The notes beneath the pieces are model-generated. The model worked only from the letters and a program-made list of their open reading frames with translations. It had not been told where the DNA came from and did no database searches. Positions 45,779-55,792 of a stretch of 64,000 bases of DNA are shown here, in pieces. The stretch's first letter is position 1, and each line of letters begins with the position of its first letter. The stretch is from Raffaelea ambrosiae (Eukaryota > Ascomycota > Sordariomycetes > Ophiostomatales > Ophiostomataceae), in NCBI GenBank assembly GCA_002778195.1, contig PCDI01000007.1, forward strand, positions 1,723,337 through 1,787,336, read 5' to 3'. The position numbers and the translations under genes were made by a program.

Positions 45779-47404
45779 TCATGTCTTTACCGTGCGTCTC
45801 TTCAGTGCAATGTCGAGGCCCAGTGGCTTCTTCAAAAAGCCTTCTGCGACGTCCATGTAGTCCTGCAACAGGGTGACGTCATAGCGGCGCACCCAGGTGG
45901 ATACGATCAGCTTCATCTCCATCTCTGCCAGATTCCGCCCGACACACGACCGCGGACCGTAGCTGAACGGGATGAAGGCGTTCTTCTGCCGGGGCGTCAG
46001 ATTCTCAAATCGCCCAGGCCGGAATTCATCCGCATCCGGACCCCAGATCTCCTTCGAGTGGTGGATGCTGTAGGTGGGCACGCTCAGGACCGTGCCGGCC
46101 GGAAAGGTGTAGCCACAGATCTCCACGGGGGGTGAGTTGGGCGGGATCTGCCGGGGCAGGCCGATGCCGGACGTGGAGTGGTAGCGGAGCGTCTCGTTGA
46201 TCACCATCTCTAGGTACGGCAGGTTGCGGACCATTTCGTAGGTGGGCACGTCCACATCGGCCGAGATGGCCGCATCCAGCTCAGCCTGCAGCTTTTCGAG
46301 AACGCCCGGCGTGCTGGCGGCGTAGTACAGCAGTGCACACGACGAGTTGGACGTGGTGTCGCTGCCGGCAATGAGCTGGGTCAGGGCCTCAGCCGTAAGC
46401 TCCGAACGGCCGAGTGGCTGGCCGCTGGCGTCCCGGCCCTCCATCAGACGACCGAGCAGGTCCTTGCGTGCGACCTTGGGGGGATTGTCGAGGCGGGAGG
46501 ACACACAGGCAATGGCGATACCGGCCAGATTTTCGACAGCAGCGAGGCCGTTCGAGAAGAAGGGATCCGGGATCCACTTGGCATACGGCTTGAGCGGGGA
46601 GTAGCAACCGAGCGTGGCCGACACCTCGCCACGGCGGTTGAGAATCTCAATGGCCGGGGCATAGATGGGCTTCGCCTCGGGGCTGCTGCGGACCTCGGCA
46701 ATGTCGGCACCGCTCCGGAGCATGCCAAAGGGAGTCCCAAAGGCCAGGTCGCCGATGACATCAAAGGCCAGATAGTTGAACCAGCGCAGGCAGTCTGTGT
46801 GGGCGCTGCCATCGGGCTGTTTCGACGTAGCAATGAGGCTGTCCCACTGCTTCACAAAGTCGACGAGATTCTGGTGGATGAAAGGCTCAAAGTCGCCAAT
46901 GGACTTAGCACTAAAGGTGTGGGAGATGATCTTGCGCTTGCGGGTGTGCTCAGCACGGTCACGGGTATTGAACACGCCACGCTGAATGCTGACAAAGGCG
47001 TCGTAGAAGTCGCTGGGGGCAGGCAAGATGTCAGCAATCCTGTGCTGCTGACAAACGAGAAGAAGGGGGGAGGGGGGGCTTTTGACGCGGACTTACGACT
47101 TCAGAAAGCCATTGCCGTGGCCATAGATCAGCTGGATGGCCTCATCGTCGTTCACGCTAATATGGTTCGGCTGGATCCGAACGACAGGGCCGAGCTTCTT
47201 GTGGACCTCGTCGACAACCAGGTAGCGTTTGCCCTTCCTGCAGACCAGCATCAGCCACAGATTGGTGAACTGGGCTGGGAATGGGGCGGGAATTTGACGG
47301 AGATGGCGATATGTGATAAGATATGGGTAGAGGATGTAGGCGGCTACTGCCAGGAACGCCACAGGGATGGCCCAGGGGGACAGGATGAGGTGAATGACGG
47401 CCAT
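45779..47404 (-). CDS. Cytochrome P450, CYP53 (benzoate 4-monooxygenase)-like
   Basis: 513 residues, exons 47404-47097 and 47012-45779, joined through TC|C to give GFLKSDFYDAFVSIQRG. The N-terminal anchor is MAVIHLILSPWAIPVAFLAVAAY. CYP53 marks include RIQPNHISVNDDEAI, IYGHGNGF and SIQRGVFNTRDRAEHTRKRK. The I helix is IAGSDTTSNSS, the ExxR motif is ETLR, and the haem loop is FSYGPRSCVGRNLAEME with the cysteine ligand. CYP53 enzymes para-hydroxylate benzoate at the ER with cytochrome P450 reductase, feeding the beta-ketoadipate pathway. The match is strong at family level; substrate preference could differ. It lies downstream of a Zn2Cys6 regulator transcribed in the same direction. The start is the ATG at 47404. 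Confidence 0.92.
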
Positions 47405-48168
47405 GGTGTCGGGGTAGAGGATCTTATTGAATTTCTGATGGGTCAATGGCTGGTCCCGATTGTTGTTCGAGCTATCCTTCTGGAAACCGTCTCTTGCTTA
47501 CTCTTTGCAAAGGGAGATTTCCACAGCTCAGCTTAAGTACGGTCTCGAAGCGTCGACGGCTCGTTACCGACTGCAGCTCCCGAACGCCCAGGTCCTTTCG
47601 TGTGGCTCTTGTGCTTATCTGGTTAAGCATACACACCCCGCACCGGTAGATCCGTCGGCTTTGGGGCTTCGTTTGGATATGGCAACGTTTGCTCCAAAAT
47701 TGCTCCAAATGTCGACCTTGTGTGCAAAATCTGGTTCACGGCATTGAGGAGAGACTAACAGAGAGGCTAGTCCGTTTATGGATATTCGTGGAGTACATGG
47801 GGCTGCGGGGACTGGAGACGGCATTGTCAGGCGAGACCGGCCAACTCTGATTGGGCATTCTATTCGGGGATTGGGACGCGTTCAGTCTGACTCCGTCTGG
47901 TAGCCCTCCTGCGAACCTCGGGGAAGAAAGGCGAAATCTCGGATAACGAAGGGGGCATGCTGACCCATCCGTTTGAAAGCGTGAACGGCGTCTCGGAGTT
48001 GATAAAGCTGGCATTGATTTTCGTGCCGCATAGTACTGAGTTGCTTTGGGCGAATTGCAGTGTGTCCTCGGCTAGCCCTGCAAGTGCGTTCTGTCGAGAC
48101 GAGACTTGAAACTACCAGAAAAAGCCATGCAGTCCACTCTTGCCAGTGTTGTGGACGATCTTGTCCTG
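47405..48168. other. Intergenic region, CYP53 promoter
   Basis: 764 bases between the regulator's stop and the CYP53 start. No gene seen. It is the likely site of benzoate-responsive control, but no motif was fixed. Confidence 0.45.
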
Positions 48169-50466
48169 TCATATGAACCCCAATTCCCCCGAGCCCCAGT
48201 CATAGTTCATGGACGACTCATCGCTGTTGGGGACTCCTGTGTAGAAGACAGAGCTTCTTGTCCCTCCCAAAGGAGACATTGTCGGTGCCTGGAACCCTGG
48301 GCTCGTCGACGCTGGGTTGTTTGAGCTGACTGTCGACGCATCGCTCTGGTCGCGCTCGTCGGGCAGCTCTTGCACACAGTAACACGTGGCCTTGCCCAGC
48401 GTGTCCCGCATGACGGAAAGCAGGCCCGTCATGACGGGCCGCAGCATGGCCCTGGAGAGTTCCTTCGACATGCCCAACTCAAACGTGCCGTACAGGGGGG
48501 ACGTGGAGTGGAACGTCCCGTCTCCAGAAATACCCGCAATGATGGCCATGAACTGCCGACAGATGCGCGCCGCTTCGTGTGCTTGGGCCCAGCCCTCCGA
48601 GAACGCCTCCAGGATGCTGATGAGAAGAGCCACCTCTTCACGGGCCGGGAAGGGCGTGCCGCTGTTGACCGACGAGATGAAGCTGTGGAGAAGAACAAGG
48701 CCGACGGGCAGCGTACGGCAGAGGGTCACCTTGTTCAGCGGCAACTGGTGCTGCTGCAGCAGGACGGAGGTCGACTGCAGCATTTTCTGCGCAAAGCGGA
48801 GCAGTTCGCTTCCCGACACAGGCATGAATGCGTTGAACTGGCAGGGGTAGTAGAGGAGGACAAGCAGGTGGTAGTACCGGGCGCTCTGCCAGGTCACAGA
48901 GTTGTGGATGGGCAGGTTGTCCGCCTCCAGCGACGAGACCAGACAGCCCGTGCTATACCAGCTTTCGATCTCGGCGCGGATGTCCTGCAGAATGGCCCGT
49001 CTGTCGGCACGGGAAACGGCCGTGACATCCGACTTCTTTTTCAGGTGGATCTCGCGGAGAATGCGGTCCTCGATCTGCCGAAGCTGGATGACGTGGCGGT
49101 TGGTTTGCAGAATCGAGGTGAAATACGGCTTCTCGGGCGACGCAAACTCCTCGACCGTCAGACTGGGCTGGGATACATCCATGTTCTCGTCAGCGAGGGC
49201 AACAGAGAGGCCCAGCGATGCCGCCATCATGCGGTCGAAGATGTAGATGCTCCAGAGCAGCCGGTGCCGCAGCTCAACGTCGGTAGGCGAAAGCGACTCG
49301 TCCTCGGAGATCCGTCGGCCGAGACCAAGCAGCAAGGCCTTGCGCGAGACGATGCCGATGATCAGCCAGGCCGAGGTGCCCTTGGGGTCGAAGAGCGAGT
49401 ACAGCGCCAGCAGCAGCAGGATCTGGATGGACTCGATGTCGTCCAGTGCCAGGCTCTCCTGGATGATCTCGGCGTAGGCAATGTCAAACTTGGAGGATGT
49501 GTCTGCCGGGATCTGGCCAGCCCGCTGCAGCGTGGTGCAGCCGATGGCCATGACCAGATAGAGGAGGGTGGAGCCTTCGTCGCGGCGGCCACCCGGGGAG
49601 CCAGTCAGGCGCTCCAGACTCTGGAGGACCTTCTCCCGATCCACAAAAGGATATGCGCGGTTGACATTCCGGAAGTAGGCGTCCACAAACCGCCGCCCTA
49701 TGGGGTCCGCCCTGGATCGTTCCACTTGGGCTGGCCCAGGGACCGCCTTGGGGGGCAATCCCTGCATGGGATCTCTTGGCAGCACAGCTGCCGTGCTCTG
49801 GGCGACCGCCATGCTCGGCGTCTCGCCATACAGCAGGGCCGGTTCCAGTCCCGCACCCCCTCCTGTCGGCAGATGGTACGCGCCATGGCTGCCAACGCTA
49901 GCAGACCCGGGCGTGCTTGCGGGGGCGTTGGGGTGGGAGACAGTGCCTGCGTGTCCTGGGCTGAGAGCAGCGGCCAAGTCGGCCCCGGTGGCCACACACT
50001 CAATGCCCGGTGCTCCAGCCGGCATGTTCTTGTTCAGATACCGCGTCAGCCAGTCGACGCGCGCGCGCAGGTGGTGCGTCTCGGCCGCGCTCGAGCTTGC
50101 CGGTGTGGAAAAGGAGCATTTCTGGCCGGCATTGGCGCAGAGGGCGCAGGTGGGAAACGTCCGGCTGCACTTCTTCTTGAACGTGCGACACCGGTCACAC
50201 GCCGGGATGTCGCGTGGGTGCGCTGCCTGTCTCCTGTCTCTGCGTGCAGGCGAGGCCGGTGCTGCCGCTGGGTTGGGGTCTGCCCCGTCCGCCGTGCTCT
50301 GTGTCTCTCCTGGAGACGGGATGGGAGAGCACGGACGGCTTGCAACTTGCGGCATGCCGGCCATGGCAGTAGCCTCGTGGCCGTACGGAGATGCACGTGA
50401 AATCCTGCGCATGCGGACACGACTGGGTTTTGGCCGCACGTCGGGCTGTTGCGGCGTCGAAGCCAT
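48169..50466 (-). CDS. Zn2Cys6 fungal transcription factor
   Basis: Single-exon gene of 765 residues from the ATG at 50466. The zinc cluster (residues about 90-120) reads IPACDRCRTFKKKCSRTFPTC followed by ALCANAGQKC. A coiled stretch comes after it (RARVDWLTRYLNKN). The fungal_trans middle domain is at about 255-560, with VDAYFRNVNRAYPFVD, LALYSLFDPKGTSAWLIIGIVSRKALLLGLGRR and LLWSIYIFDRMMAASLGLSVAL. Ser/Pro/Ala-rich low-complexity sequence flanks the cluster. It is nuclear by family. It lies just upstream of CYP53 and divergent from the FMO gene, so either may be a target; this is inference from position. The frame is also open on the opposite strand, a side effect of GC-rich codon use. Confidence 0.93.
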   Translation of the reverse strand: MASTPQQPDVRPKPSRVRMRRISRASPYGHEATAMAGMPQVASRPCSPIPSPGETQSTADGADPNPAAAPASPARRDRRQAAHPRDIPACDRCRTFKKKCSRTFPTCALCANAGQKCSFSTPASSSAAETHHLRARVDWLTRYLNKNMPAGAPGIECVATGADLAAALSPGHAGTVSHPNAPASTPGSASVGSHGAYHLPTGGGAGLEPALLYGETPSMAVAQSTAAVLPRDPMQGLPPKAVPGPAQVERSRADPIGRRFVDAYFRNVNRAYPFVDREKVLQSLERLTGSPGGRRDEGSTLLYLVMAIGCTTLQRAGQIPADTSSKFDIAYAEIIQESLALDDIESIQILLLLALYSLFDPKGTSAWLIIGIVSRKALLLGLGRRISEDESLSPTDVELRHRLLWSIYIFDRMMAASLGLSVALADENMDVSQPSLTVEEFASPEKPYFTSILQTNRHVIQLRQIEDRILREIHLKKKSDVTAVSRADRRAILQDIRAEIESWYSTGCLVSSLEADNLPIHNSVTWQSARYYHLLVLLYYPCQFNAFMPVSGSELLRFAQKMLQSTSVLLQQHQLPLNKVTLCRTLPVGLVLLHSFISSVNSGTPFPAREEVALLISILEAFSEGWAQAHEAARICRQFMAIIAGISGDGTFHSTSPLYGTFELGMSKELSRAMLRPVMTGLLSVMRDTLGKATCYCVQELPDERDQSDASTVSSNNPASTSPGFQAPTMSPLGGTRSSVFYTGVPNSDESSMNYDWGSGELGFI

Positions 50467-51033
50467 CTCGAGCCACGGCCTCGGCCAGGCTGTCAGGTCG
50501 CCTCGCACCAGGTTTCAGCGCTGTTTCGGCGGCTTCTCGTCAGCCGGTCACGATCTCGTCATACCAGACACGGATTCTGGCGTCAAGCACATTTGCCCAC
50601 TAGTTGGCGACCGCTCCAGAGCGGACAAAGCACGACATCGACTCTCGGGCGAGATATGGGCGGCACTAGGCTGTCTTGGTAGTCTCCCAAGACAGTTGCG
50701 CCAAGGCCAAACAAATTCTGCCGATTGGATCCACTTCCCGTCCAGTCGGAGACTTTCCGACTGCGATGTCGGGCAGACTGCGACCGTCATATCAGGTCAC
50801 TTTCAGTCTGGCGGCGACTGCATCGCGCCACGGCACATCCCATAACGATCATGTTAGTTCGAACACAGATTTATGTGTCTTGTATATACGTGCCACAGCT
50901 GAACTGTGCGACTTCCGCTTTTGGTTTTCAGCGCTCGCTGACTTATCGCCCCGTTTTTGCCACGTCGTTCTGTGCTCGTCGTACATATCAGCCAGCCGTG
51001 CCACGCCGCGGCTACCACGCAAAGTTCCCAAAG
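50467..51033. other. Divergent region between regulator and FMO genes
   Basis: 567 bases. The right 183 bases (50851-51033) are an open in-frame extension of the FMO with its own ATG (see findings). The rest is shared promoter. Confidence 0.5.
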
Positions 51034-52608
51034 ATGCCGCAAAACGCGCTGAAGATCGATTCTGTGGCAGTCGTCGGTGCCGGTCCTTGTGGCCTGGCCG
51101 CGGCCAAGTGCGGCCTGTCCCGTTCTGAACACTGGCTGGGATTGCGTGCTTACGCTTAGGCAGGTACCTCATCGCCGAGAAGAAGTTTTCCAGAGTTGAA
51201 GTCTTCGACCAGAGACCCGTGCCAGGCGGGATCTGGAACTACAGCTCGTTGACTGTCATAGACAATGGCTTCACCGTCCCCCGAACGAGGCCGACAGACC
51301 TGCCAGATACTGTCTGCCGCGTGGAAGGAAGCGTGGCACCCAACTTCGTATCCCCTGTCTACGACATGCTGGAGACGAACATTCCCCACACCCTGATGAA
51401 CTACGCAGACACAAAGTTTCCCGATAACACCTCTCTGTTCCCGGAGCACTCGGTGGTGAAGTCATACCTGCATGAGTACGCCGCAGAGCTGAAACCCCAC
51501 CTGACGTTGTCGACACAAGTACTCTCCATCAAGAAGGCACCGGGTACCGGTTCGAGTTGGGTGGTGGAGACTTTGGATCTCAAGACGAACAGCACAAAAC
51601 AGGCCGAGTTTGATGCCGTCATGGTTGCAAGTGGACACTACAATGACCCATTCATCCCCGACATCCCCAATGTGGCTGCGTTCAATGAAGCCTACCCTGG
51701 TTCCATTTCACACTCCAAATTTTACCGCAATCCGGCCCAATACAAGGAAAAGGTAAGAAGATGTATGCGCTCGATTACGTGTGTTCCGTTGTGAAACTCA
51801 CGTCGCCCAGAAAGTTGTCGTTGTTGGGAACTCCGCCTCGGGCATCGATCTCAGCGCGCAAATTGCAACCGTTTGCAAGCAACCAGTCATCGTCTCGGAG
51901 AAGTCCACGCCGAATACACCGTCTGAGGAGCAGTCCTGGGCAAAATTTGTGCCGGAGATCACCAAGTTCGACGCAAGAGATCGCTCTGTTTATTTTGCCA
52001 ACGGAGATGTCGAGACAGGTGTGGATGCTGTGGTCTTCTGCACGGGTTACTTCTACAGCTACCCCTTCCTGAAAGGCCTGGCACCGCCCATCACTACAGA
52101 CGGGGCGTGCGCACACAACCTGTACGAGCACGTTCTTTACATCGATGACCCAACCTTGGCGTTTGTGGGCATCCCCCAACGCATTGTACCCTTTCCAGTC
52201 TCCGAGGCGGAAAGTGGCTGGGTCGCACGAATCTGGTCCGGCCGACTTCCTGTCCCAGCCGTATCTGCGATGCGGGACTGGGAGAGCAAACTCATCGAGG
52301 AACAGGGCAATGGGAAAGCTCTCCATAATTTGCTGTTTCCCAAGGACCTCAATCATATCAACAGGCTTCATGAATGGTCCTTGAAAGCTGAGAAGAACCC
52401 GGCGCTGGACAATGATGGAATGGGAAAGATTCCGCCATATTGGGACGATGAGATGGCCTGGGTGCGAGAGCGCTTCCCTCTCATCAAAATTGCTTCAAGA
52501 AAGCTCGGAGACAAGAAACATGAGGTGACTACGTTGGAAGCACTGGGATTTGACTTCAAGGCTTGGAAGGCATCCCAGACCGATACGGTAGAGGGAGACA
52601 ACCTTTAG
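51034..52608 (+). CDS. Flavin-containing monooxygenase (FMO)
   Basis: 486 residues from exons 51034-51107, 51164-51752 and 51811-52608; all phases agree. The FAD site is VAVVGAGPCGLAAAKY. The FMO-type signature region reads YPGSISHSKFYRNP just before the second dinucleotide (NADPH) motif VVVVGNSASGID. FCTGYFYSYPF is the ATG/CTGY-like hinge motif near the C-terminal third. Such enzymes oxygenate soft N or S nucleophiles, or act as biosynthetic N/S-oxygenases. The start was set at the ATG right before the Rossmann fold. An upstream in-frame ATG at 50851 would add 61 residues resembling a mitochondrial presequence. It is divergent from the Zn2Cys6 regulator and upstream of the NCS1 permease. Confidence 0.9.
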
Positions 52609-52970
52609 ACATGCGTTGGTTGTCCACTTGCATCACTGCCAGTAAATAAATAGATAATCGCATTCAATACACCAGAGGACGATGATTCGTGCGATCAGCA
52701 GCCTTGGTTGTAACCGGCTGCTGGGTGGCGGACCGAGAAGGCTTCCTTACGTGGGTGTAAGGAGTTCTAGGGGCATTATTATGAATTTTCTGGCAAACAC
52801 AGCACCTGACCCGGGTGGCGATGGCGTATCCTTACCATGTTGGAATGTATACCTTTCCAGTTACGGCTGTCGGGTGCGAGGCCCGCAGAGTCCATTGGAA
52901 CCCCGTATGGCGAGACTTGCCAATTGCGCAATATCTAAAATACTATACCATTGGACACCGTGCTTCTTCC

Positions 52971-52973
<3 letters not shown>

Positions 52974-53003
<30 letters not shown>
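52974..53003 (+). repeat. Homopolymer of 30 A
   Basis: An uninterrupted run of 30 A between the FMO and NCS1 genes. It may be slippage or the tail of a retroposed sequence; no target-site duplication was established. Confidence 0.9.
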
Positions 53004-53005
<2 letters not shown>

Positions 53006-53154
53006 ACTAAACGGGGGTTGGAAGACCGTTCTGTTGTTCTTCGTGGACATGCTAGGCCTGGATGAGCTTAATTATGGAGTAGCGATGGACAACGGGCTCT
53101 CTCACCTGGGCAGGTCCCAGTTTTTCGCACGTCAGATTGTTTTGGGGCTATTTG

Positions 53155-53160
53155 TATAAA
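53155..53160 (+). promoter_or_regulatory. TATA box of the NCS1 permease gene
   Basis: TATAAA 99 bases upstream of the ATG at 53254. Confidence 0.5.
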
Positions 53161-53253
53161 ACTCCGGATAACTGCACGCCCAAGTTGTGTCTGCGTATCC
53201 CCTTCCATTCTATGCCCGCCGCATTCTAGGTCCCCTCTGACGCATCAAACAAA

Positions 53254-55455
53254 ATGTCGGCCACCGGGGTCTTGCGCAGAGTCAAGGAGAAGACAATTCT
53301 CTCTGGCGACGAGTCGAGACACGAGCAGACAGATGCATGGAGCAACCGGGACCTGATTCCGCTGCCGCCTTCACGACGAACATGGGGGATCTTCAATTTC
53401 TTTGCCTTCCACACCGGCTCCTCGCTCAACATATCGGCCTGGCAAACGCCCAATACTTATCTGAGTGAGTCAGAACGCTGTCTACCACTCAAAACTCCGA
53501 GATACTAACGTCCGCAGCGCTCGGCCTCTCCATTAAGCAGTCTATGGGCGTCATTATTGTCGCTCGTTTTATCGTGGCCCTCTTCACCATCCTGATATCG
53601 TGGTGCGGTCTGAAATGGCACGTGGGATTCACGGTTCAGAGCCGCCACACCTGGGGTCTCCGGGGAAGCTACATTCCACTGCTCCAGCGTATCCTTCTCA
53701 ACTTCATGTGGACCGCCATCCAGTGTAAGTGAAAGAACTGGCGAAGCCTTGCGCGCCGCCCGGCCACTGCTGACCATGTTAGGCTGGAACGGAGGTCGGT
53801 CGCTCTGCGTCTGTCTTGTGGCAATCTGGCCGTCATTCGCAAACATCAAGAACACCTTTGGGGAGAGCAATCCGACGACAACCTACCAGTTTGTCGGGTT
53901 TGTCGTGTTCTGGTTCATCTCGACTCCGTTTCTGTTCATTCGCCCAGAAAACTACAAGCTACCTTATCAAATCGTCACCATCTACACCGCCCTTGCCATG
54001 CTCTCCATGTGTAGGTTCATTCCAGCTATGACCAACGCCTGCGCAGTCTAACAATTCTCGGGCATAGTTATATGGTCTCTAGCTGTAGCAAAGGGAGTTG
54101 GCCCGGTTTTTACGACGGGGGAGTCGGTGCCGGCGTCGTCTGCGTGGAGTGTCTCGTGGATTATGATGGCAGGCATCAACTCCATGATCGGCTCAAGTGT
54201 AAGAGACAATTACTCACTACGAATTCCAAACTGCTAGTCAAAGCGGTAAGCTGACAGGAAGTAAGGCTGCCGGCATGGCCAATGGTTCCGACTTTGCTCG
54301 GTATTCAAGGGGCCCAAAGGAATCTGTCATTGGTACCATGCTGTCGACATGGATCCTCGGAATTATCGTCAGTTTTATTGGACTGGTGACCACCGGTGCC
54401 TGTCAGAAGATCTACGGACAAGTCTACTGGAACCGTACGGCAAGCCCAGTCCCCGGTGTCATTATCCTGGCAAGATGTAGGCAGAAAGCTAATGTGACGC
54501 AGCTCCTGATCTTCTGATGAAGATGATGGACTCGGGCCAAGGGTCTTCGAAATCCAGAGCCGGGGTTTTCTTTATCTCGTTCGCCTTTGCGCTGAACCTG
54601 GTGTTTGAGAATATTTTTGTAAGGCACCCGTCTTCTGTGTTGCCTCGAGTCGAGCCTGACACTTTATGCAGCAAAACGCAGTCGCTGGTGGAATCGATCT
54701 TGCTGGTTTGTTTCCACGCTACATCAACATTCGAAGGGTTAGCTTGTTCCTGACGTCCTGTATGTACATTCCAGTGCTGATGATTTTAGGGCGCCCTTCT
54801 CACCTTTATTGCCGTCTGGATCTGCCAGCCGTGGCAGCTCGTCAACCGCGCAACTACGTTTGTCACTGTGCTGAACTCTTTCGCCGTCTTCTTCGCGCCC
54901 ATCATGGGCGTCATGTTTACCGACTATTACTTTGTACAAAAGGGCAAGATCAAGTTGAGCAATCTCTACCATCCAAGAGGCAGCATCTACTGGTTCTATC
55001 ACGGCTTCAATCTTCGCACGGTTCCAGCATGGATCGCCGGCTGGGCCCCGACCATTGGAGGACTCATTGCCACTATTGGGGGCTACAAGAATACGCCTAG
55101 AGGTTTTTTTGAGCTGTACCGCATAGCATTCTTCTTGGGTGAGTTTTCTTTTCTTTTCTTTTCTTTTTTTTTTACATTCTTGTGCTTTTCACTCGGAGAA
55201 ATTGCCAAGCAAGCCAAATTCAAATTATAACTTCGATATGCAGGGTTTTCAATCAGCGCTCTTACATTCTACATCATCAATGTCATATGGCCTGCTAGTG
55301 GACTCGGACAAGTTGACGAAATTGACGTTTACGGCACGTTTACAACGAAAGAGGCGGAAAGAGCTGGAGTGGTGCCGCTTGATGGGGTCGATCTGGACAC
55401 TCAAAAATCCGCCTTTGTCACATCGTCGGCTGTAGATCCCGCATCAGCGAGGTAG
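53254..55455 (+). CDS. NCS1-family nucleobase/cofactor permease (Fur/Fcy type)
   Basis: 562 residues from nine exons: 53254-53464, 53518-53724, 53783-54010, 54068-54198, 54266-54434, 54503-54618, 54672-54737, 54790-55138 and 55244-55455. Joined length divides by three. It has about twelve membrane helices. Family marks are NRDLIPLPPSRRTWG, a FxxFHTGSSLNISAW first helix, GLRGSYIPLLQR, VIWxLAVAKGVGP-type helix (F before IW here), AGINSMIGSSAAGMANGSDFARYSRGP, and FAPIMGVMFTDYYFVQKGK. NCS1 carriers bring in uracil, allantoin, thiamine, nicotinamide riboside, hydantoins and similar N-heterocycles with protons or sodium at the plasma membrane. In a cluster with FMO, BVMO and dioxygenase genes it may import the heterocycle they degrade. 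Confidence 0.88.
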
Positions 55456-55792
55456 AACTCGCGTTACTAGTCTGAGATGGTCACTGCATCTAAGATTAAG
55501 TCGCTGTAGAGATTTTACACCACCAAAAGGTCTTTCAGAATGTTGAGAAAGGAAACCTGCCATTGGGGACCCGTCAACATGAGATCTACGTAGGCGGACA
55601 AATAACAAATACCCCGGCCAATTTGCGCCTCGATGACACGTACTTGGGAGGCAGAAACAGCCACGGGGGCTTACCATGTCACTGAGCTCTACTTTAGGAA
55701 ATATGAGCTACTTAATCCTCGTTCGGGACGTAGAAAATAATTGATTCAAAACAAACTAACTCAGCACAGGCCAAAAACTGCACATTCGGTAC
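55456..55792. other. Intergenic region between convergent genes
   Basis: 337 bases between the NCS1 and BVMO stop codons. No feature seen. Confidence 0.5.

Larger units (their letters stand above)
52609..53253. other. Intergenic region with poly(A) tract
   Basis: 645 bases between FMO and NCS1 genes, holding a 30-base A run and, at the right end, a TATA box. No gene. Confidence 0.5.

Noticed and set aside
48370..50400. 676-codon open frame on the plus strand
   Set aside because: Antisense shadow of the Zn2Cys6 regulator gene, whose own motifs are unambiguous.
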